Assembly (NCBI RefSeq): GCF_000423585.1
Contig: NZ_KE384056.1
Coordinates: 148,040-212,039 of the forward strand
Length of the DNA stretch: 64,000 nt
Source: Salinimicrobium xinjiangense DSM 19287
Lineage (GTDB): Bacteria; Bacteroidota; Bacteroidia; Flavobacteriales; Flavobacteriaceae
Direction of reading: 5' to 3'
The position numbers and the translations under genes were made by a program. The notes below the pieces were generated by a model. That model ran no database searches. It was given only the letters and a program-made list of their open reading frames with translations, and was not told where the DNA came from. Shown piece by piece: positions 44,094 to 53,208 of this stretch (positions are counted from its first letter, which is position 1; every line of letters begins with the position of its first letter).

Positions 44094-45713
44094 ATGCAGA
44101 AACATTCTCTATCCTACCGGGAGACAAATTACTTTACTGCTGTAATTACCGATTATCTGGACCAAAAAGAGAATGTCAAGCAGTTCTACGGATTGTTTCC
44201 CACGCTGGAGAATTTTGGAAAACAAATTAAATCCAAATCAGAAAATTACAATAACAACAAGGGCAGTGAAAAACGGAAGGCTCTGGTGAACGTGCTGAAG
44301 GAGCAATATAAATCCCTTGAAACCTCTACAGCTACGGCAAAGAATATTGATCTTTTAGATAAAGACACCACATTCACTGTTACCACCGGGCACCAGCTCA
44401 ACCTTTTTACCGGTCCACTTTATTTCCTGTACAAGATCGTCACGGCTATCAATCTTGCTGCTGAACTGAAAAAAGAATATCCCGAAAATGAGTTTGTTCC
44501 GGTGTACTGGATGGCTACAGAAGATCATGATTTTGAGGAGATCAGTTTCTTTCATCTCCACGGAAAAAAATTCCAGTGGAATCCACCCCAATCGAAAAAA
44601 ACAGGCGGACCCGTAGGTGAATTACCTACGGCCGGCCTTGAAGATGTTTTTGAACTTTTTTCTGCCGAAATAGGAAACAGTAAAAATGCGCAACAGCTGA
44701 AGCAGTGGTTTCGCAAGGCATATTTAGAACACGACAATCTTTCTAATGCCACCCGGTATCTCGCAAACGAACTTTTTGGGAAACAGGGGCTGGTAATTCT
44801 GGATGCACACGAGCCGGAACTTAAAAAGCACTACATTCCATATATCAAAGCGGAGCTTTTTAAACCGGAATACTGTGACGAGGTCATTAGTAAAAGTGAA
44901 GCTTTAGAAAGAGAAGGATACAAAGTACAGGTAAATCCCAGAGAGATCAACCTGTTCTACATCAATGAAGGGATACGGGAGCGAATTATAGAAAAGAACG
45001 GGAAATTTTTTGTACATAATAATGAGATCTCCTGGACACGTGAAGAAATGGAGGATCTAATAGATTCTTATCCTGAAAGGTTTAGTCCAAATGTATTGCT
45101 GCGTCCACTCTACGAAGAAGTGATCCTGCCAAATTTGTGTTATATAGGAGGCGGTGGAGAAATTGCTTACTGGTTTCAGCTAAAGCAGCTTTTTGAACAA
45201 GCAGGCGTGACCTTTCCCATCCTTTTGCTTAGAAATTCGGTCCTACTTCAAACAGAGAAACAGGAACAGAAAAGACAGAAACTGAATATTTCTTTACCGG
45301 AACTTTTTCTGAAACCACATGAATTGATCAACAGGAAGGTGCGGAAGATCTCTAACATTGACATCGACTTTTCTCCTCAAAAAGAGCATCTGGTGCAACA
45401 ATTTGAGGAGATGTATGAACTTGCAGAACAAACAGATAAATCATTTCTCAATGCCGTAAAAGCCCAGGAGGTAAAACAATTGAAAGGACTTGACCACCTG
45501 GAAAAACGCCTGCTCAAGGCACAAAAGAGAAAACTGGAAGATGAGGTTTCAAGGATTTCGAGTCTACAGCAGGAGCTTTTCCCCGGAAAAGGATTGCAGG
45601 AACGGCACCATAATTTCTCTGAATTCTACCTGGAATATGGGGATAGGCTCATCCCAATGCTCCTCAAAAACCTCAGGCCTCTTGATTTAAAATTTGATAT
45701 ACTTTCGTTATGA
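44094..45713 (+). CDS. bshC: Bacillithiol biosynthesis cysteine-adding enzyme BshC
   Basis: A protein of about 539 residues. BshC adds cysteine to glucosaminyl-malate in the last step of bacillithiol synthesis. Features recognised: a Rossmann-like N-terminal region with TVTTGHQLNLFTGPLYFLYK, VYWMATEDHDFEE, the SPNVLLRPLYEEVILPN segment and a coiled-coil C-terminus (EAKQLKGLDHLEKRLLKAQK-like region). ATG 44094 is preferred to TTG 44076. It overlaps the PLP decarboxylase start by 4 bases. Confidence 0.92.
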   Translation: MQKHSLSYRETNYFTAVITDYLDQKENVKQFYGLFPTLENFGKQIKSKSENYNNNKGSEKRKALVNVLKEQYKSLETSTATAKNIDLLDKDTTFTVTTGHQLNLFTGPLYFLYKIVTAINLAAELKKEYPENEFVPVYWMATEDHDFEEISFFHLHGKKFQWNPPQSKKTGGPVGELPTAGLEDVFELFSAEIGNSKNAQQLKQWFRKAYLEHDNLSNATRYLANELFGKQGLVILDAHEPELKKHYIPYIKAELFKPEYCDEVISKSEALEREGYKVQVNPREINLFYINEGIRERIIEKNGKFFVHNNEISWTREEMEDLIDSYPERFSPNVLLRPLYEEVILPNLCYIGGGGEIAYWFQLKQLFEQAGVTFPILLLRNSVLLQTEKQEQKRQKLNISLPELFLKPHELINRKVRKISNIDIDFSPQKEHLVQQFEEMYELAEQTDKSFLNAVKAQEVKQLKGLDHLEKRLLKAQKRKLEDEVSRISSLQQELFPGKGLQERHHNFSEFYLEYGDRLIPMLLKNLRPLDLKFDILSL

Positions 45714-47095
45714 CGAAAATGCATAAAATAGACATCGACCTGGTTAATATGACCCTCGATGTAATGAAATATACAGTAGATCGCATCTCCAACGTAACTC
45801 CTGAACTTGGCACTCCCAAAAAGGAAGAGGAATTGTTCGAACTGATAGGGGAGACTGTCACCCCGAAAGGTATTGGCGGTGAAGTTGCCTTCAAAATGTT
45901 CAGGGATATCCTGGTAAAGGCTACAGTACCTATTGATCACCCGCGTCATCTTGCGTTTGTGCCGGCTGCACCTACCAGGGCATCTATAATGTTTGACCTG
46001 GTAACTTCGGCCTCCAGTATACACGGAGCCTACTGGATGGAAGGTGCCGGGGGAATTTTCTGTGAGAACCAGGCGATGAAGTGGCTGGTTTCTCTTACGG
46101 GATTGCCCAAAGATGCGTTTGGAGTATTTACCAGTGGCGGGACAGCTGCAAATCTTTCCGGTTTAGTGACGGCACGAGAAGCCTGGAGAAAGAAGAATAT
46201 TAAAAATATTGGTGTCCGGGCTTTGCTGCTAACTTCAAACGGGGCACACTCTTCTATACAGGCAATGGCAAAAGTTATGGATGCCGATGTGGTCATGATT
46301 GACTGCCCAGATGAAAATCTGCAGGGTCATGCCCTGCAATCGGCCATTGATGAGCTTGAAGAGAAGGATAGGAAAAGACTTTTTGCCGTAGTGGCAACCG
46401 GCGGGACTACCAATGCCGGAATCATTGATGAGCTGGATTCAATTGCAGATGTGTGCGAAAAAGAAGATGTCTGGCTTCACGTTGACGCTGCCTACGGCGG
46501 CGGTGCTCTTGCAGCCCCTTCTGTACGCCATTTATTCAATGGCATTGAGAGAGCAGACAGCATTACGATCGACCCTCATAAATGGCTTTTTTCACCCTAT
46601 GATTGCGGTGCTATTATATATAAGGATATGGAACTTGCAGCCGAGGCTCATTCTCAAAAAGGATCTTACCTGGAGATCTTTAAAGACGAGGGAGCCCAGG
46701 GATTTAATCCGGCCGATTACCAGATCCAGTTGACCAGACGAATCCGTGGAATGCCTTTATGGTTCTCCCTTGCCATGCATGGAACAGAGAAATATACCAA
46801 TGCCATAGAAAAGGGAATTCAACTGGCGAAGATTGCTGCTCAGAAAATTGAAGAAGATGAAAATCTGGAGCTGGTGAGACCCGCCAGTCTGTCGGTAGTG
46901 CTTTTTCGAAGGAAAGGCTGGACTCCGGAGGATTACAGAGACTGGACCTACCGTAACCACAAATCCGGAATTGCCCTTGTTACTCCTACCAAATGGATGG
47001 GGAAGGATGGGTATGAAACAATTTCGCGTTTCTGTTTTATTAATCCCGAAACGACGGAAGAAGATATCGACATCATTCTGGAAACGATGAAGTAG
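45710..47095 (+). CDS. PLP-dependent decarboxylase (group II, aromatic-L-amino-acid/DABA type)
   Basis: A 461-residue PLP enzyme of fold type I. The lysine that binds PLP lies in SITIDPHKWLFSPYDCGA. The N-terminal half has LAFVPAAPTRASIMFDLVTSASSIHGAYW and the GVFTSGGTAANLSGLVTARE segment, as in aromatic-L-amino-acid/2,4-diaminobutyrate decarboxylases. It overlaps bshC by 4 bases (ATGA), so the two are translationally coupled. The link between bacillithiol and an amino-acid decarboxylase is not known to me; substrate undefined. Confidence 0.88.
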   Translation: MTKMHKIDIDLVNMTLDVMKYTVDRISNVTPELGTPKKEEELFELIGETVTPKGIGGEVAFKMFRDILVKATVPIDHPRHLAFVPAAPTRASIMFDLVTSASSIHGAYWMEGAGGIFCENQAMKWLVSLTGLPKDAFGVFTSGGTAANLSGLVTAREAWRKKNIKNIGVRALLLTSNGAHSSIQAMAKVMDADVVMIDCPDENLQGHALQSAIDELEEKDRKRLFAVVATGGTTNAGIIDELDSIADVCEKEDVWLHVDAAYGGGALAAPSVRHLFNGIERADSITIDPHKWLFSPYDCGAIIYKDMELAAEAHSQKGSYLEIFKDEGAQGFNPADYQIQLTRRIRGMPLWFSLAMHGTEKYTNAIEKGIQLAKIAAQKIEEDENLELVRPASLSVVLFRRKGWTPEDYRDWTYRNHKSGIALVTPTKWMGKDGYETISRFCFINPETTEEDIDIILETMK

Positions 47096-47221
47096 TTCAA
47101 GATTCAGGGTTGAAAATTAAAGATTGATCTGTGGGAAAATAGGATTCGAAGATTTGGCGATTTGAGGATTTGGAAAATGCTTTAGAGGTTGTTGAAATTC
47201 CAATCTCAATTCTCAATTCTA

Positions 47222-47282
47222 AATACTCAATACTCATACTCAATACTCAATACTCATACTCAATACTCAATACTCAATACTA
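47222..47282. repeat. Higher-order short tandem repeat
   Basis: Seven-base units AATACTC and six-base units ATACTC make 20-base blocks (7+7+6) at 47222-47241 and 47242-47261, then 7+7+7 at 47262-47282. The final unit supplies the stop codon of the minus-strand DUF2071 gene. A shorter TCAATTC stretch precedes it (47203-47220). Confidence 0.9.
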
Positions 47283-47993
47283 AGAACTAACCAACTGATT
47301 TCCGCCAATCTCAACAGTGGAACCCTCTGTTAGGATCACCGAGTGAGGGGTTTGAGCGTTCAGGATATTTAATGTGGGATCAAATTGCCGTGAAAAATCA
47401 ATATCTACAGAGTATTCCTCCACGGTGTACAGATGCCAGGCTACATGTTTTATTTTATATTCATAGGTCTCTTCATCGGCCTTTATATAACCATAGGGAC
47501 GGTCAAGAACAAAAGCCGCTTCTGTATCCTTATCGTAAGGAGCAGCAAGCCGATTACTTTTTACCCAAAATTTTTGTTCATTTGAGTCAGACTCCCAGGA
47601 ATACTTAACCTCTACAGACTCTGCAGTTTCATTGACAGATGAGGTTGCCGGAAGAGATATATAATTAGTTTTAAAAATAGTATTGGCAAGAGGCGCCGCT
47701 CCGGGTTGGTCAAAGATACGTTTGATTACAGCCATCCCTTTCCTCCATTGAGCTCCGTCAAACCGCTTTACATAAATTTGAAGATCAATTTCATCAAAGT
47801 CCTTGAGAAGGTGGATTTTAACATCTGCAACCTTTAATTTTTTTACCTGAAATCCAACAAGGCTTATCATACATTCCCCGTTATAAAAATCAAATTTGGT
47901 ATACTTTGGTAAATACTTTTCCACAACTTCTGTCGGGACCAGGTAATTGAAAAGCGCAACTTTTCTGAACTCGGTAGAAATAGAAAGTCTCAT
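47280..47993 (-). CDS. DUF2071 (YqjF-like) family protein
   Basis: A 237-residue protein with the DUF2071 pattern: VALFNYLVPTEVVEKYLPKYTKFDFYNGECMISLVGFQVKKLKV near the start, then EIDLQIYVKR, and a C-terminal half matching family length (about 230-240). Members are predicted to have an acetoacetate-decarboxylase-like fold; I see no convincing catalytic lysine to support an activity. Monocistronic on the minus strand, with the tandem repeat at its 3' end. Confidence 0.82.
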   Translation of the reverse strand: MRLSISTEFRKVALFNYLVPTEVVEKYLPKYTKFDFYNGECMISLVGFQVKKLKVADVKIHLLKDFDEIDLQIYVKRFDGAQWRKGMAVIKRIFDQPGAAPLANTIFKTNYISLPATSSVNETAESVEVKYSWESDSNEQKFWVKSNRLAAPYDKDTEAAFVLDRPYGYIKADEETYEYKIKHVAWHLYTVEEYSVDIDFSRQFDPTLNILNAQTPHSVILTEGSTVEIGGNQLVSS

Positions 47994-48070
47994 GTTTATT
48001 TTATAGAGGTTCTTTCAAATTTATTAAAGTCTCGTAAAGTCAGCCGAAGCTTTGGGAAAAGTTTAAAGTA

Positions 48071-48406
48071 TTAAAAATCATTCAGAAAGGAGAAATTGGT
48101 GAATAAGGCGGCTAGAAATAACAGGAAAAACAGCACCGAGATCAGCAAAAGAATTCTCCCATTCTTTCGGTTTTTTTCAAGGGAAAAATTTAGAATTTCC
48201 TTTTCGATTTTACTGTACTTCAGGAATTCTTTAATCCCCATATCAGCTGCGAGAATTCCGTTATCTGTTAGCAGGATCTTATTTTTGTACACCTCGATAA
48301 GCTTTAAATCTTCAAGAATTTTTATTATTTCCGGGTCGTCTTCGGGAGAAAAATTTTGGCCTTTTCTAAGACGACCTAAGATCAGGTTGACATCTTTAAA
48401 CTTCAT
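48071..48406 (-). CDS. Small protein with a C-terminal membrane helix, function unknown
   Basis: A 111-residue protein, mostly charged helices in the first 85 residues (MKFKDVNLILGRLRKGQNFSP, a winged-helix-like start) and a hydrophobic helix at about 89-108. I do not recognise a named family. It is monocistronic and convergent in general direction with the small gene at 48538. Confidence 0.6.
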   Translation of the reverse strand: MKFKDVNLILGRLRKGQNFSPEDDPEIIKILEDLKLIEVYKNKILLTDNGILAADMGIKEFLKYSKIEKEILNFSLEKNRKNGRILLLISVLFFLLFLAALFTNFSFLNDF

Positions 48407-48537
48407 CTAATTGATCAGGGGTGATTTTTTTTCGGGAATGAAAATAAGAAAAATTATCAAAGTGATACCATTTATCGATAAAATTTGATATTTGTCGTTA
48501 TTTTGTAGTTCTTTACCTTTTGAACTTCCTACATAAA

Positions 48538-48687
48538 ATGAAAGTTTTTATTCTGGCTTCTTTAGTGTTTATTATAGCAATAGCTACAATTTTGCTTATA
48601 CATACTTATTTAAGTAATAAAGCTCATAAAAGATTTCTTCAACGGCATAAGGATAAAAATGGTATTACTTCCTGTAGGTCTAAATAA
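48538..48687 (+). CDS. Possible small membrane peptide
   Basis: A 49-residue frame starting at ATG 48538 (MKVFILASLVFIIAIATILL...) with one hydrophobic helix at residues 3-22 and a basic tail ending CRSK. The composition (one helix plus basic tail) fits a small membrane protein, but there is no supporting homology that I recognise. It may be a spurious frame. Confidence 0.4.
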   Translation: MKVFILASLVFIIAIATILLIHTYLSNKAHKRFLQRHKDKNGITSCRSK

Positions 48688-48740
48688 AAGAAAATTCCTA
48701 CAAAGTATGCTTTTAGTTTAAAAAGAGAAATGAGAGCCGT

Positions 48741-48766
48741 AAAAATAGGTTCAAATTCCTATTTTT
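48741..48766. promoter_or_regulatory. 9-bp perfect inverted repeat overlapping the guaA -7 box
   Basis: AAAAATAGG (48741-48749) and CCTATTTTT (48758-48766) form a perfect inverted repeat with an 8-base spacer. The right arm overlaps TATTTTTG (48760-48767), an exact TAnnTTTG -7 box. The guaA start codon is at 48771, so the transcript would be almost leaderless. It may be an operator or an RNA hairpin. Confidence 0.55.
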
Positions 48767-48770
48767 GCAC

Positions 48771-50300
48771 ATGCACAATAACGTCCTTATTTTAGATTTT
48801 GGTTCACAGTATACTCAGTTAATAGCCCGCAGGGTTAGAGAACTAAACATTTACTGCGAAATCCATCCTTTCAATAAGATCCCACAGGATCTTTCCTCAT
48901 TTAAAGCAGTCATTCTTTCGGGAAGTCCGTTTTCTGTAAGAGGGGAACAGGCCCCTCATCCAGATCTTTCGGGAATAAGAAAAAAAGTTCCTCTTCTCGC
49001 AGTTTGTTACGGAGCTCAATATCTGGCTCATTTCAACGGCGGAAAAGTGGAAGCTTCAGAGATAAGAGAATATGGCCGCGCCAATCTTTCGGTTATAAAA
49101 GATGGAGAACCCCTCTTTAGAAATATCCCTGAGAATTCCCAGGTTTGGATGAGCCATAGTGATACTATTAAGGAATTGCCGACTAACGGAATCTGTCTTG
49201 CAAGTACTTCCGATGTATTAAATGCAGCTTACCGTATTGAAGGGGAGGAAACCTATGCAATCCAGTTTCATCCCGAAGTTTATCATTCTACAGACGGAAA
49301 ACAACTACTGGAGAATTTCCTTATCAATATAGCGGGGGTGGAACAGGAGTGGACTCCTGAAGCTTTTGTAGATATGACCATTAATGATCTACAGCAACAA
49401 ATTGGAGATGATAAGGTGGTATTAGGCTTAAGCGGAGGAGTAGACTCCACTGTAGCAGCGGTATTGTTGCACAAGGCAATTGGCAAAAATCTCTATTGCA
49501 TCTTTGTGAACAACGGTTTGCTTCGGAAAAATGAATTTGAAAGTGTGCTGGATCAATACAAGCACATGGGACTTAATGTAAGGGGAGTAGATGCTTCGGC
49601 ACGTTTTTTGGAATCCCTCGCCGGGATCTCAGATCCCGAAGGAAAGAGAAAAGCGATAGGGAAAACTTTTATTGACGTATTTGATGATGAAGCACACCGC
49701 ATCCAGGATGTGACTTACCTGGCACAGGGAACTATTTATCCCGATGTTATTGAGTCTATTTCTGTAAACGGACCTTCGGCAACCATTAAATCCCATCACA
49801 ATGTGGGAGGTTTGCCCGATTATATGAAACTTAAAGTGGTAGAACCATTGAGAATGCTCTTTAAGGATGAAGTTAGAAGAGTAGGGGCTGAACTTGGAAT
49901 AGATAAGGAACTTCTTGGAAGACATCCTTTTCCTGGTCCCGGGCTTGCAATCAGGATCCTGGGAGACATAACAGCCGAGAAGGTTCGTGTACTTCAGGAA
50001 GTGGATGCCATCTTCATCAACGGATTAAAGGAATGGATGTTATATGATAAAGTCTGGCAGGCCGGCGCTATACTTCTTCCAGTGAACTCTGTAGGAGTAA
50101 TGGGTGATGAGAGAACCTATGAAAAGGTTGTGGCCTTAAGGGCTGTAGAATCTACCGATGGTATGACGGCAGACTGGGTAAATTTACCGTATGATTTTCT
50201 TCAAAAAACTTCTAATACAATAATTAACAGGGTAAAAGGCGTTAACAGGGTAGTATATGATATAAGCTCCAAACCCCCGGCCACAATTGAGTGGGAATAA
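48771..50300 (+). CDS. guaA: GMP synthase (glutamine-hydrolysing) GuaA
   Basis: A protein of 509-511 residues making GMP from XMP. The class I glutamine amidotransferase domain has the nucleophile Cys79 in [11 protein letters not shown] and His in FHPEVYHS. The synthetase domain has the P-loop [15 protein letters not shown] and the C-terminal dimerisation GMP-synthase region ending in [13 protein letters not shown] prefer ATG 48771 over TTG 48765. It is first in an operon with the LysM protein (10-base gap), OsmC and the HExxH protein. Confidence 0.97.
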   Translation: MHNNVLILDFGSQYTQLIARRVRELNIYCEIHPFNKIPQDLSSFKAVILSGSPFSVRGEQAPHPDLSGIRKKVPLLAVCYGAQYLAHFNGGKVEASEIREYGRANLSVIKDGEPLFRNIPENSQVWMSHSDTIKELPTNGICLASTSDVLNAAYRIEGEETYAIQFHPEVYHSTDGKQLLENFLINIAGVEQEWTPEAFVDMTINDLQQQIGDDKVVLGLSGGVDSTVAAVLLHKAIGKNLYCIFVNNGLLRKNEFESVLDQYKHMGLNVRGVDASARFLESLAGISDPEGKRKAIGKTFIDVFDDEAHRIQDVTYLAQGTIYPDVIESISVNGPSATIKSHHNVGGLPDYMKLKVVEPLRMLFKDEVRRVGAELGIDKELLGRHPFPGPGLAIRILGDITAEKVRVLQEVDAIFINGLKEWMLYDKVWQAGAILLPVNSVGVMGDERTYEKVVALRAVESTDGMTADWVNLPYDFLQKTSNTIINRVKGVNRVVYDISSKPPATIEWE

Positions 50301-50310
50301 AAATTAACCT

Positions 50311-52236
50311 ATGAGACAAATAGCAGTTCTTTTCCTTTTTTTCCAGATGTTTGCTGTGCAGGCATTTGCGCAGCAGTATAAATATCACATTGTTAAAAAG
50401 GGGGAAACTACTTCAGAAATCGCGAGGCAATACAATATTTCTGAAGAAACCATCTTCAAATATAATCCCGATGCACGTCGCGGAATAAAACCCGATTCCA
50501 AGCTGGTAGTGCCTATTAACAGCGGCCAACCGCAGGCGGCACAGCAATCCCGGGGAGAGCAGCATACGCAATTCGAAATGCACCGCGTAAAACGGCAGGA
50601 GACACTCTTCAGTCTTTCCCAACAGTACAACGTAAGCATTGAGGATATCAAACGATATAATAAGCATCTTTATTCTGAAGAGCTTAAAAAAGGAGAGAGA
50701 ATAAGAATACCTAAAACCACTAGTGCCCCACGACCTGAAATTACTTCTACTCCTTCCAATCCTCTTGATCTTTCGGCAAAAGAACACGTGGTTCTTCCGA
50801 GGGAAGGCTGGTTTGGGATCTCAAGAAAGTACAATGTGACTATAGAAGATCTTAAACGCTTAAATCCGGACATCCAGGAATTACAACCCGGGATGGTTAT
50901 AAAGATCCGTAATGGAGATGTAAAAAAAGTGGTGGATGTAGAAGGTATGCTTTTTAAATATTACCAGGTGCAACCACAGGAAACCTTATTTAGCCTTACC
51001 CGTAGGTTTGGAGTTAGCAGGGACTCTCTCGTAACTCTTAATCCGGCTCTGGCCGACGGTCTTAAGTCCGGGATGGTATTGAAGATTCCAAATGTTGATG
51101 TTTCTTTACCTATAGGAACCTATGAAGAGGCAGAGGTGGTAAACCTGGAGCGAAGAATTACAAATTTCGATACCAAGAATATTGTAGTAATGTTGCCTTT
51201 CAATAAGAACAAAATTGTGGCAACAGATTCCTCTTCCAATGTTGCCCAAAGAATAAGGAGAGATAAGGTGATGCAGCTTTCGCTGGATTTTTACAGCGGA
51301 GTACTTATGGCAGTTGATTCTGCCCAGGCACTTGGAATATCTTCAAAAATCACCTTTTTGGATACCCAGGGCAGTTCTGCGCAGGTCAATGTACTTCTTA
51401 ATTCCACTAACTTTAATAATGTTGATGCCGTTATAGGCCCCCTGTTGCAATCTACAGTAGAAACCGCAGCAAGAGGTTTGGAGCGTCGCAATATTCCGGT
51501 GATCTCTCCGCTAACGAAAAAGGAAACCGGGCCTCTTGAAAACTTCCTGCAAACCGTACCTACAGATGAAATGTTGACAGACTCAATGATCTCCTTTATT
51601 TCAGATAATGCTCCAGGTAAGAACCTTGTGATCATTGCAGATGCAGGTGCGGCCGAAAAAAGGAGAAAACTTACTTCAGCTTTTCCTTCAGCAAAACTGA
51701 TCACTCCCCGGGAAGGCGGAAATGTGAGTCAGGCAGAAGTAGCAGCTGCCCTGGATAAAACTCGACCTAATTGGGTGATCCTTGAATCCGATAAGATAGG
51801 CTTGCTAAGTAATGTTATTTCGTATCTCAATTCCATTGCAGATCCTTACAGGATCACCTTATTAACTACAGACAGGAATAATTCCTACGACAGTGACAAC
51901 ATTTCTAATCGTCACCTGGGAAAACTCAATTTCCATTATCCTTCTGTAGACCGTGCTTTTAATCCTGAAAAGAACCGGAAATTCATTAAGAAGTATGAGG
52001 AGAAATATGGAGTTGTGCCAAACCGTTTTGCTGTAAGAGGCTTTGATGTTACCTATGATGTATTGTTGAGATTGGCTTCAGCTAAGGACCTTTATACTTC
52101 CATTAATGAAGAAGGCACGACAGAATATGTAGAGAATAAATTTGATTTTGATCACAGATCCTCAGGCGGATACATCAACAAAGCCATATATATTCTCTCC
52201 TACGATCGAAATCTTAACTTAAACGTGGTTCGCTAA
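50311..52236 (+). CDS. Exported LysM protein with a periplasmic-binding-protein-like domain
   Basis: A 641-residue protein with a signal peptide (to about residue 20, FAQQ). Four LysM domains follow: KYHIVKKGETTSEIARQYN (from about 24), MHRVKRQETLFSLSQQYN (about 90), HVVLPREGWFGISRKYN (about 160) and YYQVQPQETLFSLTRRFG (about 220). LysM binds N-acetylglucosamine polymers such as peptidoglycan. The C-terminal part (about 290-640), starting NIVVMLPFNKNKI, resembles an ABC-type amino-acid receptor (Leu/Ile/Val-binding) fold, with PSSQVNVLLNSTNFNNVDAVIGPLLQS. Its role as cell-wall receptor is inference. The stop overlaps the OsmC start by one base. Confidence 0.85.
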   Translation: MRQIAVLFLFFQMFAVQAFAQQYKYHIVKKGETTSEIARQYNISEETIFKYNPDARRGIKPDSKLVVPINSGQPQAAQQSRGEQHTQFEMHRVKRQETLFSLSQQYNVSIEDIKRYNKHLYSEELKKGERIRIPKTTSAPRPEITSTPSNPLDLSAKEHVVLPREGWFGISRKYNVTIEDLKRLNPDIQELQPGMVIKIRNGDVKKVVDVEGMLFKYYQVQPQETLFSLTRRFGVSRDSLVTLNPALADGLKSGMVLKIPNVDVSLPIGTYEEAEVVNLERRITNFDTKNIVVMLPFNKNKIVATDSSSNVAQRIRRDKVMQLSLDFYSGVLMAVDSAQALGISSKITFLDTQGSSAQVNVLLNSTNFNNVDAVIGPLLQSTVETAARGLERRNIPVISPLTKKETGPLENFLQTVPTDEMLTDSMISFISDNAPGKNLVIIADAGAAEKRRKLTSAFPSAKLITPREGGNVSQAEVAAALDKTRPNWVILESDKIGLLSNVISYLNSIADPYRITLLTTDRNNSYDSDNISNRHLGKLNFHYPSVDRAFNPEKNRKFIKKYEEKYGVVPNRFAVRGFDVTYDVLLRLASAKDLYTSINEEGTTEYVENKFDFDHRSSGGYINKAIYILSYDRNLNLNVVR

Positions 52237-52655
52237 TGACATCAAAAGTGACCTATCTCGGAGACCTGCGAACGTCCTGTGAGCATTTACAAAGTAAAAG
52301 TATTTTCATTACCGATGCACCAGGGGACAATCAGGGAAAAGGAGAAGCTTTTTCTCCTACAGATACTGTTGCTACAGCGCTTGCCAGCTGTATGTTCACC
52401 ATCATGGGGATAAAAGCGCGGGATCTTGGTCTTGACATGGAAGGGGCTTATGCTGAGGTTACTAAAATAATGGCTGCCGATCCAAGAAGGATTTCGGGCA
52501 TAGAAGTTGTAATTACTTTTCCGGCTTCCTACGAAGATAAAAACAGGAAGATCCTGGAACGTGCGGCAAAGACATGTCCCGTACTCTTCAGTTTACATCC
52601 CGACATTGTCCTGGATATCAGCTTCCATTATAAGCATGAAAAAGACGTTTCTTAA
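52236..52655 (+). CDS. OsmC family peroxiredoxin-like protein
   Basis: A 139-residue protein with the OsmC fold. The two redox cysteines are Cys52 in TALASCMFTIMG and Cys114 in AAKTCPVLFSLHP, at the usual spacing. It detoxifies organic hydroperoxides or other electrophiles in the cytoplasm using thiols; the nearby bshC gene suggests bacillithiol as a possible reductant, but this is only an idea. Overlaps the next gene by 20 bases. Confidence 0.9.
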   Translation: MTSKVTYLGDLRTSCEHLQSKSIFITDAPGDNQGKGEAFSPTDTVATALASCMFTIMGIKARDLGLDMEGAYAEVTKIMAADPRRISGIEVVITFPASYEDKNRKILERAAKTCPVLFSLHPDIVLDISFHYKHEKDVS

Positions 52656-53208
52656 CACCTTTTTACTTTTACTTCTCACTTTTACTATGCAGGCGCAATT
52701 GCCTGAAAATAGATTAGACTGGAGGGCAGAGCCGCTTTCCTGGGATGATTTTGTTGGTCCGCCAGATTTGTCCAGTCCATTTCATGCCAACACGAGTTCG
52801 GGAATTTCCTATTACTGGTCCATGAAGAGTTCTTCTGAAGGAGCCGAATTCCTATATGAAGTAGGTTCCTACTTTTTACCGGATCAATCATGGGTTAGGC
52901 CGGGTAAGAAAAGTGAGGATCTTTTGGCGCACGAACAGCTTCATTTCGATATCACCGAGCTACATGCCCGAAAGTTAAGAAAGGCCATGGAAGAATTCGA
53001 CTTTGAAAAGACGAAGAATGTGAAACCAGCGCTGCAGGCAATCTATAAAAGCACAGAAGCAGAACGCGCAAACATGCAGAAGAGGTTCGATGCAGAGACC
53101 AGACATAGCATGAACAAAGCGGCACAGCTCAAGTGGCAAAAATATGTGCAGGAAGAGCTGTTAAAACTGAAAGAGTTTTCTTCTAAAGAGCAGCGACTTC
53201 GATCTTAG
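52636..53208 (+). CDS. Exported HExxH protein (DUF922-like putative metalloprotease)
   Basis: A protein of 190 residues with a signal peptide (MKKTFLNTFLLLLLTFTMQA). The zinc-protease motif His99-Glu100-Gln-Leu-His103 lies in LLAHEQLHFDITELHARKL, a setting seen in DUF922. The start at ATG 52636 overlaps the OsmC gene by 20 bases; a longer reading from 52561 lacks a signal peptide at its N-terminus. It overlaps the minus-strand nitronate monooxygenase-like gene by 26 bases. Substrate unknown. Confidence 0.8.
   Translation: MKKTFLNTFLLLLLTFTMQAQLPENRLDWRAEPLSWDDFVGPPDLSSPFHANTSSGISYYWSMKSSSEGAEFLYEVGSYFLPDQSWVRPGKKSEDLLAHEQLHFDITELHARKLRKAMEEFDFEKTKNVKPALQAIYKSTEAERANMQKRFDAETRHSMNKAAQLKWQKYVQEELLKLKEFSSKEQRLRS

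Larger units (their letters stand above)
48407..48770. other. Interval upstream of guaA
   Basis: Contains a possible 49-residue membrane peptide (48538-48687) and the guaA promoter with an inverted repeat (48741-48766). No other gene is supported. Confidence 0.5.

Noticed and set aside
47222..47282. CRISPR-like or iteron-type origin
   Set aside because: The unit is only 6-7 bases, there are no spacers, and no replication initiator gene is near.
48741..48767. tRNA T-arm-like sequence GGTTCAAATTCC before guaA
   Set aside because: With a 7-base loop the stem mispairs, and no acceptor, D or anticodon stems are found around it. It is better explained as the inverted repeat at the guaA promoter.
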